A stretch of 64,000 bases of DNA from Bursaphelenchus xylophilus. Lineage: Eukaryota > Nematoda > Chromadorea > Rhabditida > Aphelenchoididae. The translations under genes were made by a program, and so were the position numbers. The stretch is from assembly GCA_904066235.2 (NCBI GenBank), contig CAJFCV020000001.1:14875291-14939290 (forward strand). The letters run 5' to 3'. This document shows, piece by piece, positions 12,001 to 25,661 of this stretch. The notes beneath the pieces are model-generated. The model had not been told where the DNA came from and made no database searches. It saw nothing but the letters and a program-made list of their open reading frames with translations. Each line of letters opens with the position of its first letter. Positions within the stretch are counted from its first letter, which is position 1.

Positions 12001-15000
12001 ATAGAACACTATGTCAGAAAGCAGCTAAAATTTAGGGACCGAAAAAAATAACTGTATCTTTGCGAATTTCGCTAGAAAAAAATTCTTTTTTTGTGGCGAC
12101 TTTTTACTCCTCATATAGAATAAACTGATCAAATTGAAAGTGGCCAAAAAGCTCACTTTTTTAACTACTAAATATTACTCTCAAGTCTCATCAAAACTTG
12201 TCTACCGCAGATCCTAATAATCTTGCTTTACAACTGACCCCACTATGAACTTCACAAATTTGTCCGTTCTTGGGTTCGGAAGCGGGGGTGGGACTGTTTG
12301 ATATGAAGTTGTAAACAAATAAAATGATGTATGGGAGACGATGGAAAAGGCCGTTTGCTCAAGTCCCGTCTATTTCCTAATTCTTTGGGTTTCATTGTTA
12401 TGCAGACTTTTGTAAAAAAATTTTTTTATTTTTTGATTTTTTAAAAATCAAATTTTTTTAAATTTTTTTACTTCAAATTGTATGTAATGAAACTTCTGGA
12501 AAAATAAAATTAGTGTTTTTCAGGCTATAGGAAAATTTTTATAGTAGCATGCATTTTTTGGAAATTTTTCGATTTTTTTTGTTTATAAACAAAAAAAATC
12601 GGATATTAGATTTTTTTTTAGAAATTGAAAAATTGGTATTCTGTTCTATACGCTGATTAAAAATTTCTAACAAAAAGTCAATATTTTTCGCTTTAATTTG
12701 CGAAAAATAGCCCAAAAATTTTCTTTATTCTCTGACGGTCCCTCCGAATTTTGCATGGTGTCTCGTTTGCAAAGATTGTTGAATATCTCAGCTCGCCAAA
12801 GTTTTTTGGATCATGATCGGTAAAACCATAAGCCAAATTTGAAGAAAATCTGAACCTTAAACTTTCAGAATTCAGCTAAAAGAAAGACTTTTCTTAAAAT
12901 TTTTATTTTCGTCGAAAAGGAAGCGAAATTTAAAAGGGCACTTGGTCACGTAGCCTCTTCGAGCCTTCAATGCCTTCAAATCGTGGCGAAAAGGGACGAT
13001 GTAAATCTTATTGGCCAAATGAAGTTATAATAAGATTGAGATTAGAGGCGCCGAACTTTATCCTCTTTTCTTATCGTATTGTTCCAAAAGATTGTTTGGG
13101 GATTTTGAAGTGTTTTACAATAAGATTTTGAAGGGGGGTTTTTACAATAACCTTTGAAAAAGCAATCGGGTAGTTAAAGTCGAGGAGACATCGAATATTT
13201 TTATTCATACCATGGGAGGTGGGGGATCAAGGCAAAAAAACCGTTTTACGAGAGAACGTAGAAAATGAAGAGACTCGGACAGGTCTAGCAAGGAAATGGT
13301 GACAAGTGAGACACATAGATTTCTTAAACAGGCCTCATATCAATTCCTGAAAATTTTAGCTTGCGCTATCCAGGCGAAGTTGAGATATTCAACGATCTTT
13401 GCCGCCGAGAATTCACACAAAACGCGGAGGGCTGTCAGGGAGAAAAACGCTTTTTGGCCAAATTTTTGTTTTTTTATGGAAACATCACCCTTTGCGGAAG
13501 AAATAACCATGAAATGTTTAGCGAAAATGAATAATCGTCGAATATTTTGTTGATAGTACATACCCTTGATTTCTTCACATTTTAGTCATCAAAAAATTTC
13601 AAAAATAAAAAAAAAACTAGCCATGTTTCACTAAAGATTACTTTCATAATTGTGCCTCAAGCAATCCTCCGGATTTCCCATTACTACTCGAATATTCTCC
13701 TCTCAAAATATGATGAATAATTACGTTGGGCGGCTGAAGCTTTGGTTTGTTTACCCAGGATATGATCATGTAAATACAAGGTCCCAAGAGTTTTCGAGGG
13801 CTTTCAAGACGTTTTTCAGTAATTTTCAGGCAAATTGTGAAAGGCTGGGAAGAGCCGCGGATATAAATAGTAGGAAATTGTTTGGTCGGAGGGCTTAAAA
13901 AGCTGGGATCTTCGGAAAATTCAATTTTTTGACGATTTTTTAGAACTTTATTTTTAAAAGTTGCGCTTTGCAGAAACTATCGAGATTTTTTGATCGAAAA
14001 TTTAAAAAAATGTAATTCTTTTCTTACTGAAAGGCTTCAAAAAAATCGTACCGTAACGTGTAATGCTTCCTCAAGAAAGATTTTTCTGAGATTTTTTTAT
14101 ATTACTTTTAATTTCATCAATGTATAATCGATGATTTTTTATATTATTTACTCAAAATCGATTTTTACGAAAACAAATTTTTCTTTATTTGCTCATATTA
14201 TATCTAAAAAATGTCTTGATGACGTTTGATAATTGCAAGTTTCTAAACCGCTTCCAACAGCATTTATTACTGTTATTCCGTCATGCCCCTCTCATTTCCT
14301 GTTTTATTATGAGTTCTGGGAACGAGGGCTGTCCTCAAAATTTTTGTTGTTTGCATTCGAGCGTGAACGGTGAAGAGAGATCAAAAATCCATACAGATTT
14401 ATGCGAATGTTTTGTTTTGCCGTGCTTTTTGGGAGTTTTTTTAGGTCGCAACTGATTTTTTTTAATTCAAAGGTACCACCACGGGCAGTGTTTTAATTCC
14501 CTTTAAATTTTGAATACATGTTTTGCTTATGCCGTATATCAATTCCTGAGAAACTTAGCTTTCAGCTTCCAGGCGAGCCGAGTCATTTTTAAATTAAAAA
14601 CAATTTTTGCGAGAGACCACGTAAAATGAGGAGAGCCGGACAGACAAAACTGTTTTTGGCTATAACGTCTGTTGTTTGATGACAAAAAATCGATTTTTTT
14701 ATGGAAATTTTGTACTCCCTACTTCAAGTCATACAGACTGTTTTAAGCGTCTGCAAAATTTTTTTTCTCTTTTGCCAAAATTTGGCCTAAAATCTCGGTT
14801 GATTCTGCAAATTTTCCGGCTAAACTCTTATCTATAGGTCTTAGAAAACTGTTTAATTTTTCAAAATCTAAAGATCTATTTTTTTAAACTGACAATGAAC
14901 AAAAAATTTCGCGATTTTAAATTTTTTTTCAAATTTAAGCACTCAATTAATGCGTTTAGTAGCCAAATCGTCGTGACAAAGACGAGATCCCGCCGCACAG

Positions 15001-15036
15001 CGTGCTCGGGCATGCGCAAATAACCGGACGTGAAGA
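9066..15036. other. 6-kb gene-poor intergenic region
   Basis: I find no convincing gene. It contains a MITE copy at 10305-10546, a run of ten or so C near 10117, and several copies of a dispersed repeat (near 11880-11960, 12760-12860, 13330-13480, 14520-14640). Small open frames have no recognisable domain or splice context. The ALDH 3' UTR probably ends a little after 9110. Confidence 0.5.
10305..10546. repeat. Fold-back MITE, copy 2
   Basis: Starts CAGTGG after TA and ends CACTG before TA. The two arms pair over most of their length, with the shared inner blocks. Its left flank (about 10260-10304) matches, inverted, the sequence right of copy 1 (about 545-600). Confidence 0.8.
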
Positions 15037-16924
15037 ATGCAAGCCTCCGCCATCAACTTCACCGTCGTTCTGGGCCTTCTGCTGATCCTGCTGCTGATTC
15101 TGGCGGGCGTGATTTTTATGGTGTGCAGGCAGAGTCAGGTGGACGACGTTTTCCCGAAGAGTTCGTTGGTGGATAAGCAACGGAATTCGTCGGCGTCCAT
15201 TCAAAGTCTTCAAATCTCAAGCGGCATGGATAAGATGGGTACGAAATTAAGTTCGATTTTTTTTTAAAATTCTGCAGGAAAAGGCTACCCAATAATTTAT
15301 GGGGGTGTCAAAATATTCAGAGTATATGCTGGGGAAGCGTACCGTTCAAAAAAATTTTTTGTAAGGTTCTTGCACAGTGCAATTTCGTAAAATTTTTTTA
15401 TTAAAAAAGTGTCATGAAACTTGCCACAAATGTAGTATGCTATTGGTTAGGACGCACAAGTCAGTTTTAGCTCATGCCAATGTAAACAACGGGGATTTTT
15501 AGGAAAAATAAGCAAAAACCAAAAAAAAATTTTTTTCAACTCTAGCCTTGAAAAAACCAATATGTATTAGAAGACGGAAATACAATATTTCTCCACGAAA
15601 GAACAATTTTCGCCATGCGAAACACGGAAAGCAGTATGCGAGAACTATGTTTTGTCTGACCCTCTCTCCTCATTTTAGCTGCTCCCTCGCAAAAAGGATT
15701 GTTTCCTCAAGGCTGCGCTGACAAGTGGGGGCTAAAATTTACTGGAATTACAGTGGGGGACCTTATCCAGTTTTTCAAAAAACGTGCCATTTTGCAACCG
15801 GGAAGCATCAAAAATGTGGCAAAATGCTTCCCTCTCCAATTGAAAAACTCGGATTTCAAAAGCGCGCCCGCTCTTTTTGTGAGGGCCCTTCAAAACCAAG
15901 TTTTTTTCTCTTGGAGAGTGAAGCATTATGCCACATTTCGGATACTTCCCGGATGCAAAATGATACGTTTTTTGCCAATGGATCAGGTCCCCCACTGTAG
16001 AATGCGGCCTGGACAAAATATATAAGCCAAGTTTGAAGAAAATCGAAAAGTTTCACAATCCTTTAAAAATGAAAAATAAAAAAAAAATCTTTTTTGCCCA
16101 TTTCAAAAAATTATCTTTTTTAGATTCGTCCTCCCCGTTTCCGAACGTGCCGAAGATAATTGTAACGACAGCGTCGTTGCGAGAGAAACGTATCTAACTG
16201 CATTCGAATCTTCGTCTCGAGGACTGCACCTCTCTTATAAACAAGGGCCATTTATCGCAAACAGAATTATGGGTACTAACAGTTGTAAATTCGCATAATA
16301 AACGATTTTTTAGCTGCTCGGGAAATGTTGAAAAAATCACTTTTTTCCAAAAAATGCCAAAAATTTTTTTGAAAAAAGCTGAACAAACTCTAACAAAAAA
16401 TCAAAAAAAAATTGATTTTCCCGTGAATTATGCAAATTTTTCCCCCACATTCCGCGGCCCAATAAAAGGAACGGAGAGCGGTGGGCCGGGCTATTCGTGG
16501 TCTTCGGTCCGAAATAGCATTATGGGTGACAAGAGCGCGTACATGGGAGCCTACAGTGGCGGCGGCTCGAGTGGCGGTGGTGGCTATGCTCGTGAAGACT
16601 ATGCCTGGGGCTCGTCCAGCGGTGGTGGCAGCTCTTCCGGCGGTGAGTTGGGGTTGATTTTTTATGGGGTGTTCAATTTTTTTGCGGAGATTTTATAAAC
16701 TTTTCTGCTTCTTTGGTTGTTTGGGGCCATTTTGGCTAAATTTTTATTCATTGATTGACAAATTTTATTCCCATTTCTTATGCAAACGTTTTTTCTATAG
16801 AATCATTTCTGTTTTTTTGACTTTTTGTATTTATTTTTTCCGTTTTTCAGGCGGCTCTTCCGGCAATCAGAGCAGCGCTCCCCAGCAACGTTCCGACGTC
16901 TCCTGCTACCTTGGCCCAAAGTAA
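15037..16924 (+). CDS. Small single-pass membrane protein with Gly/Ser-rich tail (unrecognised)
   Basis: I do not recognise this family. Exon 1 (15037-15238) encodes a short N-terminus and one strong hydrophobic segment (about residues 7-30, VVLGLLLILLLILAGVIFMV), then a polar Ser-rich stretch. A probable small exon lies near 16124-16163 (phase fits). A middle exon ending at 16642 encodes a Gly/Ser/Tyr-rich run (YSGGGSSGGGGYARE). The last exon 16851-16924 encodes a Gln/Ser-rich tail ending in CYLGPK. The acceptor of the middle exon is uncertain because no clean AG precedes it, so the model is approximate. A type I or III membrane protein with a low-complexity tail is possible. Cuticle or secreted roles cannot be argued from sequence. 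Confidence 0.55.
15751..15997. repeat. Fold-back MITE, copy 3
   Basis: Near-intact copy in the first intron of the small membrane-protein gene. Left end CAGTGGGGGACC after TA, right end GGTCCCCCACTG before TA. Arms pair with each other and with the other copies. Confidence 0.85.
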
Positions 16925-18671
16925 TAGTCTCCGTTTTCTCTCATAAGCGGCAGTTTTTTGTCCATTCCAAGGATCAATAAATTCGTCTGCTTTTATTTTC
17001 CGGCTTTTTTACAGGGTGCGCCAAAAATATTGGGACAAAAATCAATTCCGTGTAGCTTTTTTCGGCTGGCCTTGGAATCAAAACTTTTGGCCGTTTTAGC
17101 AAGGGTAACAGCCTTGCTATACGGCAACGGTAATGCCAGGGTTGGGGCCTATTGCAAACTTGAAAAAATATTCAAAAGTTTTTGGGGGACCAAAATTTTC
17201 TTTTCAAGTGGATGACCGGGAAATCAATTTGGCCATTATTTCCGCTAAGGGAAAGTAAGATCCTTCTAATTTATTGTGTATAAAGCACATGCTATTCACT
17301 TCGTAACAACGTATGTAATCATGGTTGACGACCGATATGGCGGCGCTGGTCGAAAAAACAAAAGAAATCCCGAAAGTTCGGATTTTTATGTTTTTAACGA
17401 TCTCATTATCACAGTATCGCCCGTGTTGCTGTAAAATTTTGTGGTTATAGAGTGTGTACATAGGGAATTGTCATACTGTAAAAGAAAATCTACACCTACA
17501 AGGGGACAGTTTCTGTATGGAAAAAACTTTATGGTGCGGATTGGAGGCACGGTCCTTCGAAACTTGGTATATTTTGGCAGTTTACTACAAGTTGAAAAGT
17601 ACTTGAGCGTAAAAATCGACGTAACGCTGTACTCGGGATACATGCTGACACAACTGAATTACTTTTAGCGATCTTCAGTCCAAGCTCACTTGACGAGCAA
17701 CCTTAGAGTAAATTCTACCGCTGTAGTCACGATTTCATCCCCCAGAGGCAGAAAATAAAAAAATAATTTTTCAAAAACGACTAGTCAGACTCTCGTTGTC
17801 CTTATAAAAGTATCTCTGATGCCTAATACGCTGGGAACCTTACATCGAAACTTCTACATAAAAATCTTTGATCTTACGGCAGTTTTCTGGAAAACGGCGC
17901 GTTTTTAGGCCGACTTTGACGGGCTGTAAAAGATGTAATCGTCATTATAAGTAAAAATCATTTTTAGTGTATAAAAAGCGACCGCTACTCTGTCATATAA
18001 AGTGAATTTCTGCCATAGCATGCAACGACAAAACTAGTGTTTCCAATTTTTATCCATTTTGGGGTCCGTGTCTAAGGGGCCTTAGTTGTGAGCACTTATA
18101 ATGGCAGAACAGGTGTCGTACACGACTACTCTGTCTGAAACTTTGAAGATAGATGCTTGGGAGCATTGCACGTTTGCACAAGCGACCACTTTGCCCTTGT
18201 ACCATTACATCCCGCAGGGCAAGTAAAAATATGAGTCCCAATATTTTTGGCGCACCCTGTATATTGTACTTCATACTTGGTGATACCAGTTTTGGCTCGA
18301 GTTTTATTTAGTTTTAGGGCTAATAACCGTTTTTCTTATAATTATTTTAACTGTTTTTTTATGGAATAGTAAGCCGTTTGTGGTTTGAAGTTTTGGTAAA
18401 CTAGTCTGGTCTCACCGCGAAAACTTGAAACCTTAAAAAAGGTAAATATGTATAATACGTAAAGGCGAATGATTTTTGAACTCAACTTTCTCTAAATCAG
18501 CTGACCTCCAATAACTTTCACCCTAAATGCCCTTAGGGGCTTTCCTCTTTCCCCGAGATTACGCAAAGAACTTACCATTTTTTGTGGTCAAAGACAGCGT
18601 CGTATCTCGTGAGACCGTCGAATTGATAAGCCCCGTCCGAGTCCAGCTGTTGTTCCCTTCCGCAGAAAGCG
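16925..18671. other. Intergenic, mostly occupied by a TA transposon
   Basis: Between the small membrane protein and the phospholipase gene. Most of it is the TA-flanked element at 17012-18259. The remaining 400 bases before 18672 show no gene. Confidence 0.55.
17012..18259. mobile_element. Tc1/mariner-like DNA transposon remnant
   Basis: A 1,248-bp unit bounded by a 25-bp perfect terminal inverted repeat beginning CAGGGTGCGCCAAAAATATT, and flanked on both sides by TA, the usual target duplication of this superfamily. The ends resemble worm Tc1/mariner relatives. I see no transposase reading frame or catalytic D/E motif, so it is either non-autonomous or badly decayed. The identical ends argue that it moved fairly recently. 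Confidence 0.8.
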
Positions 18672-21045
18672 ATGTGGAGGAGGAAGGCGTTGTGGGCCCT
18701 GCTGATCGGCTGGACTGGAGCCATTCTGCTGACTCCCGAGCATCCGCCCGATCCCAAAACTTTTCGACCGTATCGACGGAAACCCGGGGATCCGAAACGA
18801 CCGTCAAATCCGATAATTTTGAGTAAGTTTGAAGCTGAAATTTTGGGGGATGGTATCCAAAAAATCTCTTCATTCTGTATGAATTTTAATTTGAAAAAAC
18901 TGAAGATTTTTAAAAAAATTTATTTTTTTTGCCTTGGTCCCCCCTTACAAAGATTTTTACCAAAAAAATTTTTTTGATTTCGCACTGCAATTTTTTAAAT
19001 AATTGACTGTATCCGCAAAAAAAAATGATTTTTTTAGTCCCCGGCGATGGCGGAAGCCAATTACAAGCCAATCTGACTGGTAAACCCTCGACAGTTCACT
19101 ACCTATGCGACTCGAAAACGGCGGATTTTTTCGACCTCTGGCTGGACATTGAGTCGTTTGTTCCGGTGAAAATCGACTGCTGGGCCGACAACATGAAACT
19201 TTTGTTCAACGAATCCACCGGTCAGTCCGAAAACTCGCCCGGCGTGGACGTGAAGGTCCCCGGATTCGGAGGGATCGATACGGTGGAGTGGTTGGACCCG
19301 CGCAAATACTCGCCCGGTCGATATTTCCAACCAATTGTGGATGCGTTGGTGGCATGGGGATACACCAGAGCTAAGAATATTATCGGGGCACCATTCGACT
19401 GGAGAAGGTCGCCGCGTAAGGCTTTTGTATTATAGTTTGAAGACTTTTTAAGCCTTGTATAAAGTAAAAATTTTTTTTGAAAAATCGTATTTTAGCGGAA
19501 CTAACCAACTATTTCGTATCTCTGAAGACCCTAATTGAGACGGTCTACCTTTACAATGACCATCAGCCGGTTATAATCCTCGCTCACAGCATGGGAAATC
19601 CGATGATGAACTATTTTTATCATAATTTTGTGGATCAGGCAAGCTCTCGGATTTTTTCAAATTTTGCACAAACACTGTAGACAGGCTAAATAGCAATTCC
19701 TGAGAATTGTATCTCACGCTTTGCGGGGCGAGCCGAGCTATTCAACGATACCGAGAGAGTATGTGAAACGAGGAGAGCGGTCAGAAAAAAAAAAATTCCA
19801 CTCATTTCTGTGCTGATTTTCCGTGTAAAAATTATTTTATAGGCATTTTGTGCTCCTGGAGGAAAAAAATTGACTTGTTGTCATGTCGAATTCTTTTCAC
19901 TTTCCAAAAAGTTTTGATGATTTCTCAAAACCGTGAGCCAGAAAACTCGGCTTTGCCTCGGCAAACTTTCCGCCAAATTAGTGCCAGATTTCACCACAAA
20001 CTCAGTATTAAGGTTTAGGGTAACACCTCTTAAATTTCATCCAGAAACTTATTCAAAATCATCGGAGTTCAGGGTCACTTCGGCATACCGGGCTTTTGCA
20101 GACACGGTAGAAAAGTATTCGGTTTTCGCAGATCGGCAGAAAAATATTGGGAGTGGGCGGACGTCGTAGAATTAGCAAAGCGGCTCCCGTCGAGCTCAAC
20201 AGCAGATCCCACAACCCCTATACCAAAATATAGCGTATTTCCCCTCCGAATCCACAATAAATTTGATAAAGACTGTTCTAGATGTGGAAGGACAAATATA
20301 TCCATTCTCATGTCTCGTTGGCCGGTGCCTGGGGCGGATCCATGCAGATTGTGAAACTGTACGCCTCCGGCTACAACATGGACTACTATCGGATCCTCCT
20401 GCCTCCCAGCGAACTGCGCGCCATGCAGCGGAGCTTCACCAGCTCGGGCCTCCTCTTCCCCGCCAAACAGCTCTGGCCGGACTATGTGTTCGCCCAAACC
20501 GACGCCAAAAACTACAGCAATCGCAATCTGAAGGAGTTCTTCGCGGATATCAAGTACGAATTGGGCTTGAAACAATATGAACTGGCGAATCCGGCGTTGC
20601 TTCTGGACCCGCCCGGCGTCCCGGTTCACTGCATTTATGGACATGCAGTGCAAACTCCGGAGTTCTTCCAATGGGCCAAAGGGTATTTTCCGGATTATCA
20701 GCCGGTCATCACGTACGGAGATGGCGATGGGACGGTGAATCGAGTATCACTGGAGATTTGCAAGGGATGGAAAGGAAATAATCAAGGGAGAGATGTAAGA
20801 TTTGACATTTTTTGGATGGCAAAGGGTTTTCAATAACAGATGTAAGGGAATTTAGATTTAAAATATTAAATAAACGTCATAGCAGCATAGGCATGCCATA
20901 ACTAGTAGTTGAACTGAAAAAATCGACGAATAATTCGACCTTATTTTAGGTGACTGTTCATGAGATCGAAAATGCTGACCACATGGCCATTCTGGCTGAT
21001 CTCCGGACTATTCAACTCATCAAGGACCTTCTCTATGACCGATAA
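18672..21045 (+). CDS. PLA2G15: Lysosomal phospholipase A2 / LCAT-family acyltransferase
   Basis: Exons 18672-18822, 19038-19415, 19496-19638, 20282-20794 and 20950-21045; 1,281 nt, 426 aa, in frame. The start is followed by a signal peptide (ALWALLIGWTGAILL). Family signatures: ILIPGDGGSQ oxyanion region near residue 52, VPGFGG, GAPFDWRRSP, the nucleophile elbow AHSMG (Ser about 208), the WKDKYI..HVSLAGAWGG block, GDGDGTVN carrying the catalytic Asp (about 373), and NADHMAIL carrying the catalytic His (about 406). The family member PLA2G15 degrades phospholipids and transacylates ceramide in acidic lysosomes; that role is inferred here. The third intron (19639-20281) has a GC donor (cag|gcaagc) and contains dispersed-repeat sequence. 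Human PLA2G15 is of similar length (about 412 aa). Confidence 0.9.
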
Positions 21046-21137
21046 CAATATTGAAAATCATATTTACTTCATAATAAATAGCATCTTGATAAGTTAAGAG
21101 GGGTGAGATCACTGAAAAAATAATATCCGAATGAGAG

Positions 21138-21686
21138 TCAAACCCGGCCAAGAGGGAATAGAAATGTCAAAGATTCAGCCCATTCAACCCGATTCACGCG
21201 ATTCGTTGAGTAGATGTATACCCAGAAGGAGGCAAACACAGTCCAAAAAACAACGCCGACTGCTGATCCAATAAGGTCTGAAAATGAAGGGAAATCAGTA
21301 ATAACACAATGGAAAAAGTTGTTCTTCAATCGCCACAAGAGAGTACTATCAGGAGGACACACTTCGCACATGATATTACACATGTCAAGTATTGTCCTCA
21401 AACAAATTGTATTGTTAGTTGTAGAAACAGGAAATCTTTCCTATATCCTACTATATTCGTCTTTCTGACTCCCTAAAGATGCAGAAACAAAAAATTTCAA
21501 GAACTTACACTTTATCATACTCTTTTCCGGCACTTCCATCTCGGCAATCTTCTTGTTCCAGATTGTTGGCCCAAACCAAAGCACATTGGCCAACCAGACA
21601 AACGGCAAAGCCAAGAGACCAATGAAAAAGTATTTTCGACACAAGTCCAGTCTTTCATCAAGATTCAACTTGGCCAGCGAGGCCAT
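21138..21686 (-). CDS. pen-2: Gamma-secretase subunit PEN-2
   Basis: Two exons, 21686-21509 and 21277-21138; 105 aa. PEN-2 is the small membrane subunit of gamma-secretase, with presenilin, nicastrin and APH-1, needed for presenilin endoproteolysis and Notch/APP cleavage. Sequence support: the N-terminal LDLCRKYF and LALPFVWLANVLWF (first membrane segment), then IGSAVGVVFWTVFASFWVYIY (second), and the C-terminal SLTFLFPLG that matches the conserved end of the family. Length matches the usual 101 aa. A cttgcag acceptor 19 nt before the ATG fits SL trans-splicing. Its 3' end lies 92 bases from the stop of the convergent phospholipase gene. Confidence 0.93.
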
Positions 21687-22807
21687 CGAATATTCCGGTG
21701 GTCTACTGCAAGATCAGGCATAAAATAAGCAAAAGTTCAAACAACACGACGGGAAAACTTTTAAAAATGCATGTCAATGTCTCCAGAACGGGTGTGGAAA
21801 CCGGAAATGACCCCAACAAACGGAATTGTTATCTTACACATGACTGTAAAAAAACCCGAACACCAAAATTAATTGATCATCTGATTCGGAAGATGTAAAC
21901 AATTGTCTAAAAATAAAGACCATAAGTCCATTTTTGATTCATCAACAAGGCGCGTCGAAAGAAGAGAGAAATTTTATCCTTTTCCGGCTTTCTAGACAAT
22001 AAGTCATTGACCAAATATTATTATCAAATTTTGGTCTCTAAATTTAGTTTCTCCGCTGGGAAGGGGCTTTACATAGTAATATCCCGTCTGACGAGCTTCA
22101 AAACCTTGGTTTATTCCTCTTCCATCTCAAATCTCGCAATTTTTCCGAAAATTTGGAAAATTTCTGTGCCGCAGCTCGCGCCCACCCAAAAATGCAAGTC
22201 GCGAATCGCGATAAGCTCAAGGATAAAGTCCCGATCTTCTCCAGTGAAAGAGCGGACGTATCTTCATTGTCTTTGACGATCTGAAAAAGAAAGCATTTCC
22301 GGCGCCATCCACTTCCGCACATTTTTTTGGGTTTCTTCAGCTCGTCTTTAATTTATTTAATTAACTTGTTTTGCGGGCAGGTAGGCGCCCAAGATCGCGG
22401 ACTAGTGTAATATGGTGGAATATAACTTGAGCCCATTGACTGATAAGGGCACTTCCGTTGAATTTGTGTGTGAATGACTAATTTTGCGGTGGAAACAATT
22501 CTGCGTATTCTTTTACTAGGATTGCTGAAGAATGCCTAAATTTTCAGTGAGAATAGCAGGGAAATTTTGCTAATAAAAGGGTGTGGCTTTACTTGAGGCA
22601 TTGCAAATGTTTAGATATGAAAATTTTGCTGAATTGAGGGTTTTTTTTTGACCTTTTTAGGAATTGACCATCATGGATAATATAATTTTGTGAATTCACG
22701 CCTTTTGATAATAATAACTCGCGTATTTGCTCACACAAATGGTAGAACATTGTTTAAGCGATCAATGAATCGTTGTTGACGAAGTCAACGATCTATGCAG
22801 AGCCAGA
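21687..22807. other. Divergent intergenic region between pen-2 and csk-1
   Basis: About 1.1 kb holding the 5' regions of both divergent genes. A minus-strand stretch at about 22115-22255 reads as an uninterrupted 45-residue segment ending in MEEE and a stop, preceded by a possible acceptor, but I found no other exons and no family. It is not called as a gene. Confidence 0.45.
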
Positions 22808-24796
<1,989 letters not shown>

Positions 24797-25661
24797 TTTC
24801 GCATGTCATGAAGAGCGTGTAAGCAAAGTCTGCGCTGTGGATTACTGTAATTTCGAAAACTTTGTTGGTTTTTTCAAATTTTTGGGACTTAAATTTTCCT
24901 TGAATATTAACGTCTTTTCATGGCCAGCATATTGCACACATGTCTCCAAAAGGTTATCAGAATCAAATATCATTCGTTCGTCTGCTCAACAGCCCGCTTA
25001 TTTACCTCTCTGTGACAATACAGGTTGAAAATTTTGATCGATTTTTTTGTGTTGCCCAGCCAAAATCCGACTACTTATCCTCGATTTTCAAGTGCCCTTG
25101 ACCCATGCTTGTGTATATCATTGCATTTTCTACGCAGCTACCTTGATTTTTTTATGATACTAACGGTTTCTAATTAGTTTTTAACTTTTTTTTGCATAAT
25201 TTTTTGCAGATTCGGCCATTTTCTTATCGAAACTCTCAAGGTTCAACAAAAAAGTGTCTTAAATGAATTGAAATATATCTCTTCTTTATGTTATGTTGTT
25301 GTATGTCGTATCTTTATAATGGTATTTATTTACATTCACAATTTTTTTTTGTATTTTTTCAAGTTTGTGCAGATTTTAACGTTATTTTATATGATTGTAC
25401 AGAATATTGCATGATTTTTCTGGAGTTCGATTAATATATACAATGAAAAGGATTGGATTTTGCTGTAATACGTTGATTAGTCGTTGGAAATATTTGGTTT
25501 ATCGTATCGTGATTCCAGAAGAAGCACTTGACTCATATGGGTCAAGTGTTCCCCTATGCGGGTAGTAATAACGATTTTTTCTGTGAATTTGTTTCAGAAT
25601 GATACCACGCTCTTCGTAAAACACTTTTCTGTACAATTTGAGTCGATTTTTTTCGTAAATT
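24797..25661. other. Intergenic, csk-1 3' region and lpd-3 5' region
   Basis: No gene seen. It should contain the csk-1 3' UTR and the lpd-3 promoter. A tttgtttcag acceptor about 60 bases before the lpd-3 ATG could be the trans-splice site. Confidence 0.5.

Noticed and set aside
22007..22322. Possible extra gene on either strand between pen-2 and csk-1
   Set aside because: Only isolated open stretches, no family and no consistent exon chain.
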